Positions 37,122-46,561 of a DNA stretch of 64,000 nt are shown in pieces. The first letter of the stretch is position 1. Each line of letters opens with the position of its first letter. This DNA comes from Streptomyces humicola (lineage in GTDB: Bacteria > Actinomycetota > Actinomycetes > Streptomycetales > Streptomycetaceae): assembly GCF_024436035.1 (NCBI RefSeq), contig NZ_JANFNG010000026.1:25706-89705 (forward strand), written 5' to 3'. Made by a program: the position numbers and the translations under genes. The notes beneath the pieces were generated by a model. The model did no database searches. It saw only the letters and a list, made by a program, of their open reading frames with translations, and was not told the DNA's origin.

Positions 37122-38903
37122 TCAGCGCATCCGCGTCGCCCACTCCTGCACCTTGGCGATACGGGCCTCGATCTGTCCGGCCGTCGCCTCCGCGCTCGGC
37201 GGGCCGCCGCACACGCGGCGCAGCTCGTTGTGGATGACGCCGTGCGGCTTGCCGCTCTGGTGGGTGTAGGCCGAGACCATCGTGTTCAGCCGCTTGCGCA
37301 GCTCCAGCAGCTCCCTGTGGGTGACGATCGGGCGCCGCTCCGCGGGGAGTTCGAGCAGGTCGGCCTCGGTGTCCGGCTTCTTGCGGCTGTGTGCGATCTG
37401 GCGGGCCTGCCGGCGTTGCAGCAGCAGTTGCACCTGGTCGGGTTCGAGAAGGCCTGGAATGCCCAGATAGTCCTGTTCCTCCTCGCTGCCCGGATGGGCC
37501 TGCATGCCGAACTCGGCACCGTCGTACATCACCCGGTCGAAGACCGCGTCCGACTCCAGCGCCTCGAACGTCATCTGCTCGTCCTCGGTCGCCTCGTCCT
37601 GCTGCTTGTTCGCCTCCTCGAGGAGCTTGTCCTCCTCCGCGTAGAGGTCGTCCTCGCCCGCCTTCCTGGGCCTGTCCAGGACATGATCGCGCTCGACCTC
37701 CATCTCGCCGGCGAAGCCGAGCAGCATGGGGATGGTGGGCAGGAAGACGGACGCGGTCTCACCGCGCCGCCGCGACCGCACGAAACGGCCGACTGCCTGA
37801 GCGAAGAACAGCGGCGTGGAGATCGTCGTCGCGTAGACGCCGACCGCGAGTCGCGGCACGTCCACGCCCTCGGAGACCATGCGCACCGCGACCATCCACC
37901 GGTCCTCGGACTCGCTGAACGTCTCGATCCGCTTCGACGCGCCGACGTCGTCGGAGAGCACGACGGTCGCCTTGTGGCCGGTGATCTCGCGGATCAGCTT
38001 GGCGTAGGCGCGCGCGGAGTCCTGGTCGGAGGCGATGACGAGCCCGCCGGCGTCCGGGATGGACTTGCGCACCTCGGTGAGGCGCTGGTCGGCGGAGCGC
38101 AGCACGTTGGGGATCCACTCGCCGGTGGGTGACAGGGCGGTGCGCCAGGCCTGGGCGATGGCGTCCTTGGTCATCGGCTCGCCGAGGCGGGCGGCGACCT
38201 CGTCGCCCGCCTTGGTGCGCCAGCGCATGTTGCCGCTGTAGGAGAGGAAGATGACGGGACGGACGACTCCGTCGGCGAGCGCGTTGGCGTAGCCGTAGGT
38301 GTAGTCGGCGGCACTGCGCCTGATCCCGTCGTTGCCCTCCTCGTACGTCACGAACGGGATCGGATTGGTGTCGGAGCGGAACGGAGTGCCCGTCAGCGCG
38401 AGCCGCCGCGTTGCCGGTTCGAACGCCTCCAGGCACGCCTCGCCCCACGACTTGCTGTCGCCCGCGTGGTGGATCTCGTCGAGGATGACGAGGGTCTTGC
38501 GCTGCTCGCAGCGGTTGCGGTGCAGCATCGGGCGCACGCCGACGCCCGCGTAGGTGACGGCGACACCGTGGTAGTCCTTGGGCAACGGGCCCGCGCTGTA
38601 GTCCGGATCGAGCTTGATCCCTATCCGGGCGGCCGCCTCCGACCACTGCTTCTTCAGGTGCTCGGTCGGCGCGACCACGGTGATCTGCTGTACGACGTGG
38701 TGGTGGAGCAGATACGAGGCGAGGGTGAGCGCGAACGTCGTCTTGCCGGCGCCGGGCGTCGCCACGGCGAGGAAGTCCCGCGGCTGCTTGTGGATGTACG
38801 CGTCCAACGCGCCCTGCTGCCACGCGCGCAACTTGCCGGCCGTGCCCCACGGGGCACGGCCGGGGAAGGCCGGTGAGAGATGGTGCGAGGCGGTAGTAGT
38901 CAC
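37122..38903 (-). CDS. DEAD/DEAH-box helicase (superfamily 2)
   Basis: 593 residues from a GTG at 38903, with GGAGACC just upstream. Walker A is ATPGAGKTT near 50; motif II is LVILDEIHHAGD near 140, then LALTGTPFRSD (motif III). The C-terminal helicase domain has VIASDQDSARAYAKLI, MVSEGVDVPRLAVGVYAT and QAVGRFVRSRRRGE (motifs V and VI). A 180-residue acidic then basic C-terminal part follows. It is of the type once labelled RadD/UvrB-like in actinobacteria. A role in DNA repair or RNA handling is possible but not shown. Confidence 0.9.
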   Translation of the reverse strand: MTTTASHHLSPAFPGRAPWGTAGKLRAWQQGALDAYIHKQPRDFLAVATPGAGKTTFALTLASYLLHHHVVQQITVVAPTEHLKKQWSEAAARIGIKLDPDYSAGPLPKDYHGVAVTYAGVGVRPMLHRNRCEQRKTLVILDEIHHAGDSKSWGEACLEAFEPATRRLALTGTPFRSDTNPIPFVTYEEGNDGIRRSAADYTYGYANALADGVVRPVIFLSYSGNMRWRTKAGDEVAARLGEPMTKDAIAQAWRTALSPTGEWIPNVLRSADQRLTEVRKSIPDAGGLVIASDQDSARAYAKLIREITGHKATVVLSDDVGASKRIETFSESEDRWMVAVRMVSEGVDVPRLAVGVYATTISTPLFFAQAVGRFVRSRRRGETASVFLPTIPMLLGFAGEMEVERDHVLDRPRKAGEDDLYAEEDKLLEEANKQQDEATEDEQMTFEALESDAVFDRVMYDGAEFGMQAHPGSEEEQDYLGIPGLLEPDQVQLLLQRRQARQIAHSRKKPDTEADLLELPAERRPIVTHRELLELRKRLNTMVSAYTHQSGKPHGVIHNELRRVCGGPPSAEATAGQIEARIAKVQEWATRMR

Positions 38904-39060
38904 GGTCTCCGGGCGGGTACGTCGGGTGGGTCGGTGTGCTCGGGTACGAAAACCGTGACAGCTTATCGGTGCGCCTTCGCCGGGACGGAACGAACGCCGC
39001 CGCACGCTGCGGGGGTGGGACGCAGCTCACACGTGAGCGACGCACGCGCGACTCACGTCA

Positions 39061-39100
39061 GCGCGTCAGCGCGTCAGCGCGTCAGCGCGTCAGCGCGTCA
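39061..39100. repeat. 8-bp tandem repeat, five perfect copies
   Basis: GCGCGTCA five times without error, and part of a sixth. The last copy contains the stop codon of the MFS gene (39098-39100), so each copy supplies the same TGA. Confidence 0.95.
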
Positions 39101-40537
39101 GCGCGATCGCAGCCGGCCCGCCACCGCGATCCCCGCCGCGGCCACGGCCGCGGCCGTGGCGAACACGGCGGCGAAGGCGAGCGGGTGGGAAGGTCCGGCG
39201 GACGTCGTGACGGCGGTCGCCGGAGCGACGGCGCCGCCGCCGAGCGCAGCGAAGAGCACACCGCACGCGGCGATGAGAACGACGTTCGACAGCGAGTCGC
39301 TGACCTGGAGCGCGGCCGAGTTGGCGCCGGCGCGCTCCGGCGGCGACTCCCTCAGCAGCAGGACGCTCATCGACGCGATGACGATGCCCATGCCCAGCCC
39401 GCCGAAGCACCAGGCGACCGCGACCACCCACGCCGGCACACTGCCGTCCAGCGCCAGCGCCGCACCGACGATCGAGAGGGTGACCAGGGCCATCCCCGCA
39501 CGCACCAGCCGTTCGCGGTGCGGTTCAAGGCTCGGGCGGGACTGCAGAAAGCTGCCGAGCGCCCAGGTCAGGCCGGCGCCGGCGAGCGAAAGCCCGGCGA
39601 GTGTCGGGGACAGGCCGCGCTGGGTGACCAGCATCAGTGGTACGAAACTCTCCGCGGCGAGGAACGACCCGGCCGCGATCCCGCGCAGCAGCACCACCGA
39701 GGGCAGGCCACGCGCCGCGCGGAAGGTGCCGGACGGCAGGAGTCGTACCGCGGACGGGCCGAGCAGCGCCGCCCCCGCGACAGCGGGCACGAGCGACCAC
39801 CACTTCAGGCTCTCGCCCGCGAACTCCAGCAGCGCCGCTCCCCCGGAGATGCCGAGCGCGAGAAGGATCCGGCCGCGGTCCGCCGCGCCGCGCTCGTACG
39901 GCGCGACCACCGCGACACGCCGCAGCGCGGGCAGCATCACCGCGAGCGGCAGCGCCACCAGGGCGGGGATGGCGAGGAACACCCAGCGCCAGCCGAGGTG
40001 TTCGGTCACCGCGCCGGAGACCAGCGGCCCGACGATGGAGGGGACGACCCACGACGCAGCGAATGCCGCCAGGACGGACGGCCGCAGCCGCTCCGGATAG
40101 GCACGGCCCACCACCACGTACAGCGCGACGATCACCAGCCCGCCGCCGAGCCCCTGAACCGCGCGGCCGAGGACGAACGACCACATCGACTGGGCCGTGC
40201 CGCAGCACAGCAGCCCCGCGGCGAAGCAGCCGATACCGGTGGCGAGCGGTGCGAGCGGGCCGCTGCGGTCGGCCCAGTGGCCGCAGACCACCATGGCCAG
40301 CAGCGAGGTGGTGAAGAAACCGGAGAAGGCGAAGCCGTAGAGCGACAGGCCATGGAGTTCGCGGGCGGCGACCGGCATGGCGGTGCCGACGGCCGTCGCC
40401 TCGAACGCGATGAGCAGGACGACGGAGACGATCCCCAGGGTGAGCGCCCGGTAGCGGCGGCCCAGGACGGTGGCGTCGTCGGACGCCACCACCTCCTCGG
40501 GCGGGCTCGGGGTGAGGTCCGGCTCTGCGGTGGTCAC
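39098..40537 (-). CDS. MFS drug-exporter-like protein (DHA2/EmrB type)
   Basis: About 479 residues from a GTG at 40537; the start is uncertain because no clear ribosome site is visible. It has about fourteen membrane segments. Motifs include GWADRSGP-like CGHWADRSGPLA in loop 2-3, RAVQGLGGGLVIVALYVVVG in helix 4-5 and SWVVPSIVGPLVSGAVTEHL (antiporter motif C type) in helix 5. The fourteen-helix plan and motif C suggest a proton-coupled drug or metabolite exporter. The C-terminus ends in a tandem repeat. Confidence 0.9.
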   Translation of the reverse strand: MTTAEPDLTPSPPEEVVASDDATVLGRRYRALTLGIVSVVLLIAFEATAVGTAMPVAARELHGLSLYGFAFSGFFTTSLLAMVVCGHWADRSGPLAPLATGIGCFAAGLLCCGTAQSMWSFVLGRAVQGLGGGLVIVALYVVVGRAYPERLRPSVLAAFAASWVVPSIVGPLVSGAVTEHLGWRWVFLAIPALVALPLAVMLPALRRVAVVAPYERGAADRGRILLALGISGGAALLEFAGESLKWWSLVPAVAGAALLGPSAVRLLPSGTFRAARGLPSVVLLRGIAAGSFLAAESFVPLMLVTQRGLSPTLAGLSLAGAGLTWALGSFLQSRPSLEPHRERLVRAGMALVTLSIVGAALALDGSVPAWVVAVAWCFGGLGMGIVIASMSVLLLRESPPERAGANSAALQVSDSLSNVVLIAACGVLFAALGGGAVAPATAVTTSAGPSHPLAFAAVFATAAAVAAAGIAVAGRLRSR

Positions 40538-40749
40538 CCCGACAGGGTAAGGAGCTGATCGCGGAATGACTCCTGTCCGGAGACGGAGTTCTTCCCCGCC
40601 TGTGGTCCTACGCCCTGCCCCCACGAGGCCGACCCCGACCGGCCGGCGCGAGCGGCCGGTCGTGAACGCCGTATGGCAGTCGTATTGCGGCGCGCGAGCA
40701 GCCATTGACCAGGGTCCGGGGGCGACGCCTATGGTCGATGCATCAACAC

Positions 40750-40821
40750 GGCCGTGTGCCCGAGTGGTTGAGGGACTCGCCTGCAAAGCGAGTTACGCCG
40801 GTTCGATTCCGGTCACGGCCT
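40750..40821 (+). tRNA. tRNA-Cys (anticodon GCA)
   Basis: Acceptor GGCCGTG pairs with CACGGCC, with discriminator T at 40821 as expected for Cys. The anticodon stem CTCGC/GCGAG holds CTGCAAA, giving GCA. The T-arm is GCCGGTTCGATTCCGGT. CCA is not encoded. Confidence 0.96.
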
Positions 40822-40840
40822 CCAGGCGAGACCGCGTGCA

Positions 40841-41431
40841 TCAGTACGCGGAATTCACGTTGTCCATCGAGCCGTAGCGGTGGGCCGCGTAATTGCAGGC
40901 CGCAGTGATGTTGGCCACCGGGTCGTAGAGATCGTTGGACGTGCCTGCGACGTGGTACCGCTTGAAGGTCGGTTCGATCACCTGCAGCAGACCCTTGGAC
41001 GGAACGCCGTTCTTCGCGTTCACATCCCAGTCGTTGATGGCCCGCGGGTTGCCGGAGGACTCACGCATGATGTTGCGGCGGATTCCCTCGTAGGAGCCGG
41101 GAATTCCCTTCCGGTGCATGATGTCGAGCGCCTCGCGTATCCAGCCGTCGAGGTTGTCCGGATAGCTGCGGGACGCGGGCCGTGACTGGTTCTTCGCGTG
41201 CCTGCCGGCGGCGTCGGCCTGCTTGGAGACGTTGTGGTGCACACCGTGGACGGCCTCGGTCGGCTTCACGGAGGTGACCGCGGCGGTGTCCTCGATGCGT
41301 CCGTCCGCACTGCCCGGTCCCGGGACCACCGTGACAACCGTGCAAGCCAGGGCCGCTGCGCTCGCAGCGACGACGCTCGCCACCGAGATCACATTGGTTC
41401 GGGCCAGACGCTTGACAACGGAAAAGGACAT
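40841..41431 (-). CDS. secreted lytic transglycosylase (SLT domain)
   Basis: 196 residues from the ATG at 41431 with GAGG nine bases upstream. The signal peptide is MSFSVVKRLARTNVISVAS and a long Ala/Val stretch. A linker rich in His/Lys follows, then the SLT fold: IMRESSGNPRAINDWDVNA with catalytic Glu in RRNIMRESSG, SKGLLQVIEPTFKRYH, and YDPVANITAACNYAAHRYG. It cleaves peptidoglycan with anhydro-muramate formation, probably in growth or spore resuscitation. I looked for a c-di-AMP riboswitch in the leader and found none. Confidence 0.92.
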   Translation of the reverse strand: MSFSVVKRLARTNVISVASVVAASAAALACTVVTVVPGPGSADGRIEDTAAVTSVKPTEAVHGVHHNVSKQADAAGRHAKNQSRPASRSYPDNLDGWIREALDIMHRKGIPGSYEGIRRNIMRESSGNPRAINDWDVNAKNGVPSKGLLQVIEPTFKRYHVAGTSNDLYDPVANITAACNYAAHRYGSMDNVNSAY

Positions 41432-41832
41432 GCGGAATCGACCTCTTCGAATCGGGGACATGCAGGTGCCGGTCCGGTCCGGACCGGCGAAAAGCGCCGC
41501 GTATCGGATGCGCGGCGCCCTGCGTCCCGGCAATTGTTAGCGGCCGGAAAAATGCACGGCAAAAATGTGACGTACTATCCCGGTTAGTCCGGAAGGCCCG
41601 GCGGCCGGGTGCCGGGATCGCCCGCCCTCCCCGATTCCCGGCGATTCCGGGCCGTGATCCAGCCGCGATCCGGCCGTGACATATCCACTAGATAAGGCCG
41701 TAGGTGACGCAGGTCCTATGGCCGGCCTCACACACGGGGCTCCCCGATGCCACGTTCAGTGAGAGCCTGATTCCTCGCAGTGACGCCTGTGGCCGACGAA
41801 TAGCCCGATGCGGCCAAGGGAACCCGGGGGGC
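41432..41832. other. 401-bp intergenic region
   Basis: No gene seen. The centre (41535-41585) is unusually AT-rich for this genome and has a direct repeat, CATTTTTGCCG and CATTTTTCCGG on the minus strand, likely the transglycosylase promoter region. GC inverted repeats (GGTCCGG/CCGGACC near 41475) lie in the leader. The left part should end the hydroxylase operon, but I see no clear terminator. Confidence 0.5.
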
Positions 41833-44175
41833 CTACCCGCGCGGCCTCTGAGCCACCGCCGCTTGCGGACGGATCGGCAGCCGGCTGACCGGACGGCCGG
41901 TGGCAGCTCGCACCGCCGCGGCGACCGCGGCCGGTGAGGCCACCACCGGGACGGCGCTGACCGCCTTCGCCCCGAAGGACGCCACCACGTCGCGTTCCTC
42001 GACCAGCTTGACGATCCGTACCTGGGGCGCGTCCAGCGCGGTCGGCAGCGCATAACCCGTCAGCGACGGGCGCTTGACCGTGCCGCGCGCACTGCGCAGG
42101 TCCTCCATGAGCGCCATGCCGACGCCCTGCGTGACCCCGGCCTCGATCCGGGCCGCCACCTGGCGCGGGTTGAGCACACGTCCCACGTCCTGCGCCACCG
42201 CCATCTCCACGACACGCACGGAGCCGAGTTCGATGTCGACGTCGACAACGGCCCGTACCGCCGCGAAGGCGAGGCCCACGAACGCGTCGCCCTGCCCCGC
42301 ATCGTCAAGACGCTCGGTGGGATGAGGCCGGCACTGCGCCGTCGCCCACAGCTCCTTGCCGTCGAGCGCCTCGACGACCGTCGTGCTCAACACCCCGTCG
42401 TACGAGGTGATCTTGCCGTCGGCGATGGTGAGCAGCTCGACCGACATGCCGAACTTGGCGGCGAGCGGCTGCAGCAGCTGGGTGCGGACCATCTTCGCGG
42501 CCCGCTCCACCGCACCCCCGGAGACCCAGGTGTGGCGGCCGCGCGCGGCGGGACCGGCCGGCGGCTGGTCGGTGTCGGCCGGCATCACCCGCACGTCGTC
42601 GACGCCGAGCACCTCCTGCACGATCTGCCGCGCCAGCGTGGCGAACCCCTGGCCGGTGTCGACGGCCGCGCAGATCACCGTCGCAGCGCCGTCCTGGACC
42701 CTCACCGTCGCCGTGGAGACCTCGTCGTGGCCCTCGGCGCCGAGCATGTGCACCATGCCGAGGGCGTATCCGACGCCCCGGCGTACCGCTCCCGGCTCGC
42801 CCGCGCCCTCCGGCCCTCCGGGCAGCAGCCATTCGGTCTCGTCGTCGTCGACCGGCAGCGGCGGCAGGTCGGCGTCGCGCACCGCCTTCAGCAGCTCGCC
42901 GACCGGGGCAGGGCAGGTGACGGTCTGGCCGGTGGGCAGCAGATCGCCGGTGGCCATGACATTGCGCATGCGCAACTCGGCCGGATCGAGGCCGAGGCGG
43001 GCCGCGAGCTTGTCCATCTGCCCTTCGTACGCAGCGCACACCTGCATCGCGCCCTCGCCCCGAACATGGCCCGAGGGCGGGTTGTTGGTACGGACCGCCC
43101 ACCCCTCGACGAAGACGTGTGGCACGACATAGGGGCCGGCCGCGAAGGAGACGGCGGCGGCCAGCGCATCGGACGAGGCGTCGGCGTACGCGCCGGCGTC
43201 CAGCAGGATCTGCGCCTCCACCTTGACGAGACGGCCGTCGGCGTCGGCGTGGTGGCGGTAGCGCAGCAGCGCCGGATGACGGTGGGCGTGTCCTAGGAAC
43301 GACTCCTCACGGGTGGCCACCAGCTTCACCGGGCAGCCGGTCCTGAGCGCCAGCAGCCCCAACGGCAGCCCGAAGCCGGGGTCCTCGCGGTCGGCCATCG
43401 CACCGGGCACACCGGTGACCACGACCTTGACCCGGTCGGGTTCTAGACCGAAGCAGGCGCTCGCGAGATCGCGGTCGGCGTGGGGGTCGGTGGAGGCGAG
43501 ATACAGCTCGACGCCGCCGTCGGGGCGCGGCACGGCGAGCCCGGCCTCGGCGCCGACCGGAGCCGGGTCCTGGCGCCCGATCCGGTACACGCCCTCGACG
43601 ACGACCTCGCCGGTGGCCTCCGGGTCGCCGAACCGCAGCGGGATGTGGCGGATGAGGTTGCCGTCGGGGTGCAACGCCTCGGCGGCGAAGGCCTTCTCCG
43701 GGTCGGTGACGGGTTCGAGCACCTCGTACTCGACGGCGATCGCGGCAGCGGCCAGCCGCGCGGTGTCGGGGTGGTCGGCGGCGACGGCGGCGATCGGCTC
43801 GCCGTGGTGGCGTGCGACGTCCTTGGCGAAGACCGGACGGTCGGCGACGCGCCGTCCGTGCATGGCGTCGCCGGGTACGTCGGCGTGGGTGACGACGGCG
43901 CGCACGCCGGGCATCTCGGCAGCGGGGCCGGTGTCGATGGAGACGATGCGCGCGTGCGGGTGCGGTGAGCGCAGGACGGCGGCCCACAGCAGGCCTTCGG
44001 CCCACAGGTCGGCCGCGTAGGGGAAGGTGCCCTGCGCCTTGGCGTCCGCGTCGGCGGGCGGCACGGACACACCGAGGCCGTGCGGCGTGTCGGCCGCGGG
44101 GACGTGCGCGGTGGCGGGCGCCGCGCCGCCGGTGGGAGCGTTCGGGGTCGCGGTCACCGCATCGGGTCCGGTCAT
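41833..44175 (-). CDS. molybdenum hydroxylase (xanthine-dehydrogenase family), molybdopterin-binding subunit
   Basis: 780 residues from the ATG at 44175. It has the aldehyde oxidase/XDH head domain (AADLWAEGLLWAAVLRSPHP, VRAVVTHADVPGDA) and the Mo-binding domains (GHAHRHPALLRYRHHADADG, NPPSGHVRGEGAMQVCAAYE, AVDTGQGFATLARQIVQEVL). The start overlaps the stop of an 18-codon mini-ORF. With the FAD and iron-sulfur subunit genes upstream it forms a complete heterotrimer. Substrate unknown: purines or aldehydes are usual. Confidence 0.93.
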   Translation of the reverse strand: MTGPDAVTATPNAPTGGAAPATAHVPAADTPHGLGVSVPPADADAKAQGTFPYAADLWAEGLLWAAVLRSPHPHARIVSIDTGPAAEMPGVRAVVTHADVPGDAMHGRRVADRPVFAKDVARHHGEPIAAVAADHPDTARLAAAAIAVEYEVLEPVTDPEKAFAAEALHPDGNLIRHIPLRFGDPEATGEVVVEGVYRIGRQDPAPVGAEAGLAVPRPDGGVELYLASTDPHADRDLASACFGLEPDRVKVVVTGVPGAMADREDPGFGLPLGLLALRTGCPVKLVATREESFLGHAHRHPALLRYRHHADADGRLVKVEAQILLDAGAYADASSDALAAAVSFAAGPYVVPHVFVEGWAVRTNNPPSGHVRGEGAMQVCAAYEGQMDKLAARLGLDPAELRMRNVMATGDLLPTGQTVTCPAPVGELLKAVRDADLPPLPVDDDETEWLLPGGPEGAGEPGAVRRGVGYALGMVHMLGAEGHDEVSTATVRVQDGAATVICAAVDTGQGFATLARQIVQEVLGVDDVRVMPADTDQPPAGPAARGRHTWVSGGAVERAAKMVRTQLLQPLAAKFGMSVELLTIADGKITSYDGVLSTTVVEALDGKELWATAQCRPHPTERLDDAGQGDAFVGLAFAAVRAVVDVDIELGSVRVVEMAVAQDVGRVLNPRQVAARIEAGVTQGVGMALMEDLRSARGTVKRPSLTGYALPTALDAPQVRIVKLVEERDVVASFGAKAVSAVPVVASPAAVAAAVRAATGRPVSRLPIRPQAAVAQRPRG

Positions 44176-44228
44176 GCGGCGTTCTCTCCCGTCTCGCAGC
44201 CGATCGCCTGGCTCGTCCCGCGGTTCAT
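44172..44228 (-). CDS. 18-residue mini-ORF bridging two hydroxylase subunit genes
   Basis: MNRGTSQAIGCETGENAA. Its ATG (44228-44226) overlaps the TGA of the iron-sulfur subunit gene in ATGA form. Its own TGA (44174-44172) overlaps the ATG of the Mo subunit gene in the same way. GGGAGA inside it provides a ribosome site for the next start. The simplest reading is a translational relay that keeps ribosomes on the message; a functional peptide cannot be excluded. Confidence 0.6.
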   Translation of the reverse strand: MNRGTSQAIGCETGENAA

Positions 44229-45355
44229 GCCGTGCCTCCGTCCGCCTGGTGCGGGATCCGGGCGGCCTCGGCGACCGGCCGGTCGCCGGCGGCGTCTCCG
44301 TCGGCGGGTGCGGCGGCTTCGCGGGCGGCGACGACCTCGCGGACCGCGTCGAGCACACCACGGTATCCGGAACAGCGGCACAGGTTCCCGCTCAGTGCCT
44401 GGCGCATCTCCAACTCGGTGGGCTTGTGGTTGCCTTCGAGCAGGTCGTGGATGGTCATCGCCATCCCCGGCAGGCAGAATCCGCACTGCACCGCGCTCGA
44501 CGCGGCGAGCGCGCCCTGCACGTCGGAGGGCCGGCCGTCGCGGCCCAGGCCCTCGACGGTGAGGATCTCGCAGCCGGCGGCCGTCGCGGCGGGCGCCAGG
44601 CAGGACGCGATGAGACGGCCGTCGACCCGGACCGAACAGGCGCCGCATTCGCCCTGCTCGCAGCCGTCCTTGGCGCCGGCGAGGCCCAGGCGTTCCCGCA
44701 GGACGTACAGCAGTGACTCGCCGAGCCAGGCGTCGGTGACGGGCCGGTCGACGCCGTTGACATGCAGGACGTAGGAGGCGGTGGGGTGTTCGCTGTGCGG
44801 ATCCTCGGCCGGGGGCTCGGGCTCGGGTTCGCCCGGCGCCGACTCCGGCGCGCTCGCGGGCGTGGACGCGCCGGCGGGGTCCGGGGCGGCCGCGGGCACG
44901 CCGACGGAGTACTCGCCGGACTCCTCGGCCGCGTCCTCGGCGACGAACGGGATCGTCCATTGACCGGTGGCGGCCTCGGCGGCCGGTGGTTGCGCGGGCT
45001 GCGGGGCGTGGACCGGCTGCGGTGCCTGCAGTGCCTGCGGTTCCGGTTCCGGACCGGGCGCGACGGCGGCAGGGCTGTCGGCCTGGTGCCACGCCGTGCC
45101 GGTGGCGGGAGTCGCGCCCGCCGCGTCGGGGAAGCCGCCGAGCGGCGGCGGGGCGTATCCGTGCCCCGGCGCGGCGAGCGGGTCCTCGCCGGAGGGCATC
45201 GCTGCGAGGGGTACGAATGCGGTGGCGTCGGCGTCGTACTCGCCGCTGTGGTGCCACACGCCGTCGCCGGGCGCGAACCCCTGACCGGGCAGACCCGTCA
45301 TGCCACCGCCTGTCGTATCCGTCCCGTCAAAACGGCCGGTCGCGTCGTACGTCAC
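44225..45355 (-). CDS. molybdenum hydroxylase [2Fe-2S] subunit with long N-terminal extension
   Basis: 376 residues from a GTG at 45355 that overlaps the FAD-subunit stop. The last ~200 residues are a normal small subunit: plant-type ferredoxin cluster CEQGECGACSVRVDGRLIASC and the second cluster CGFCLPGMAMTIHDLL with LCRCSGYRGVLDAV. The first ~170 residues are Pro/Ala/Glu-rich and low complexity (PQALQAPQPVHAPQPAQPP), without any known domain. Small subunits are usually ~160 residues, so this one is more than doubled. No signal peptide. Confidence 0.93.
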   Translation of the reverse strand: MTYDATGRFDGTDTTGGGMTGLPGQGFAPGDGVWHHSGEYDADATAFVPLAAMPSGEDPLAAPGHGYAPPPLGGFPDAAGATPATGTAWHQADSPAAVAPGPEPEPQALQAPQPVHAPQPAQPPAAEAATGQWTIPFVAEDAAEESGEYSVGVPAAAPDPAGASTPASAPESAPGEPEPEPPAEDPHSEHPTASYVLHVNGVDRPVTDAWLGESLLYVLRERLGLAGAKDGCEQGECGACSVRVDGRLIASCLAPAATAAGCEILTVEGLGRDGRPSDVQGALAASSAVQCGFCLPGMAMTIHDLLEGNHKPTELEMRQALSGNLCRCSGYRGVLDAVREVVAAREAAAPADGDAAGDRPVAEAARIPHQADGGTA

Positions 45356-46224
45356 GAAAGTGCCCTCCCCAATGCCCTGCGGGCCAGTGCGGCCACCGTA
45401 CGCCGCAGATGGGCCAGCGCAGGCGGCAGTTCGCCGTCAGCGGGATCCGGGATGCAGGCCATGGAGACATAGTCCCCGAACGCCGTGCAGGCCTCCGGCT
45501 CCAGTGTCCGCGACCCGTCCCAGTCGATCAGTCCGGCGACCCACCGCTCGGCCTCCAGAGGCCGCAGAGGCATCGGCGCCACGGCCCCGATTGCGCAGCG
45601 CACCGTGCGCCGCGCCGGGTCGAGGACGAGCGCGACCGATGCCGTGGCGCGGCCCGGGCCGGTGCGCGCGGTCGCTTTGAGGAAGGTCTGCGGGGCGTGC
45701 AGCAGCGGTGCCCGTACGTAGGCGAGCAGTTCACCCGGGCGCAACGGGTCGAGCCCGGCCATCAGATGGCTGACCGCGATCTCCCGGGTGCCGTCGGGCC
45801 CCGCGAGCACCACCGTCGCTTCGAGTGCGGCGAGCACCGGCAGCGCGTCGCCGGTCGGGGCGGCGCTCGCGATGTTGCCGCCCAGCGTTCCAGCGTTGCG
45901 CACCTGCGGCGGGCCCGCGGCGCGTGCGGCCATGGCGAGCGCGGGGATGAGCGCGGCGAAGTCGGGGCGGCCCATACGGGCGTGGGTGAGGCACGCTCCG
46001 AGCAGCGCGTTCCCGTCCGCGTACTGCCAGCCGCGGATCTCGCTGATCCTCCCCAGGCCGACGAGCGCGGCCGGGCGCAGCAACCCGGAGTTGACGGCCG
46101 ACATCAGATCCGTGCCGCCTGCGACGGGCACGGCCGCGGGCATGGTGGCGAGCGCCGCCACCGCCTCGTCGAGCGAGGCGGGCAGCGTCACCGTGCTTCC
46201 CGTTTGCCGTGTGTACGTGCTCAC
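45352..46224 (-). CDS. molybdenum hydroxylase FAD-binding subunit
   Basis: 290 residues from a GTG at 46224 with GGAAGGGAA upstream. The FAD domain shows VPVAGGTDLMSAVNSG, ISEIRGWQYADG, and PPQVRNAGTLGGNIASAAPT (the isoalloxazine/diphosphate site). The C-terminal CODH-type domain ends with PLRPLEAERWVAGL. It passes electrons from the Fe-S subunit to NAD or another acceptor. It is the first gene of the operon; the next gene overlaps its stop. Confidence 0.93.
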   Translation of the reverse strand: MSTYTRQTGSTVTLPASLDEAVAALATMPAAVPVAGGTDLMSAVNSGLLRPAALVGLGRISEIRGWQYADGNALLGACLTHARMGRPDFAALIPALAMAARAAGPPQVRNAGTLGGNIASAAPTGDALPVLAALEATVVLAGPDGTREIAVSHLMAGLDPLRPGELLAYVRAPLLHAPQTFLKATARTGPGRATASVALVLDPARRTVRCAIGAVAPMPLRPLEAERWVAGLIDWDGSRTLEPEACTAFGDYVSMACIPDPADGELPPALAHLRRTVAALARRALGRALS

Positions 46225-46561
46225 GCAGCATTCCCTTCCACGGCGCCCACGGCCTCCCGGTGGTCCCCTGGTCTGCGGCATGGGGGACCCCGGTCCCCGG
46301 TATGGGGACCCCGGGCCCTGTCGCCGTACGGTACGTGCTGACAGCCCGGTCACGGCAACTCTGGCACATGTTCCGGGCCGATCAACCCGTGGGCCCGCTA
46401 AGGATGGTTCTGTCCGGGTCAGGGCTGATGGTCCGGTTGGCCATTGTCTCTTGTCGACTTGGGGATTGGCGCCTTTCAGGTGTGTTGTGCTGGTTGCTGC
46501 CGTTCCCACCGTGACACGGTGCCAGCCCTGCGGGCGGTGCTGCGGCACTCCGGGCCGCAGC
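46225..46561. other. 337-bp intergenic region with GC palindromes
   Basis: A block at 46281-46318 holds GGGGGACCCCGG, TCCCCGG and GGGGACCCCGGG in a row, able to fold into alternative hairpins in the leader of the hydroxylase operon. The rest should contain the hydroxylase promoter and the 3' end of the hexosaminidase transcript. No gene seen. Confidence 0.5.

Noticed and set aside
39061..39100. CRISPR array
   Set aside because: The 8-bp units are contiguous without spacers; this is a simple tandem repeat. No other region shows spaced repeats or cas genes.
41432..41700. c-di-AMP (ydaO) riboswitch in front of the transglycosylase gene
   Set aside because: Such riboswitches often precede wall hydrolase genes in streptomycetes, but the conserved ydaO blocks are not present in the leader; only GC hairpins and an AT-rich promoter region are seen.
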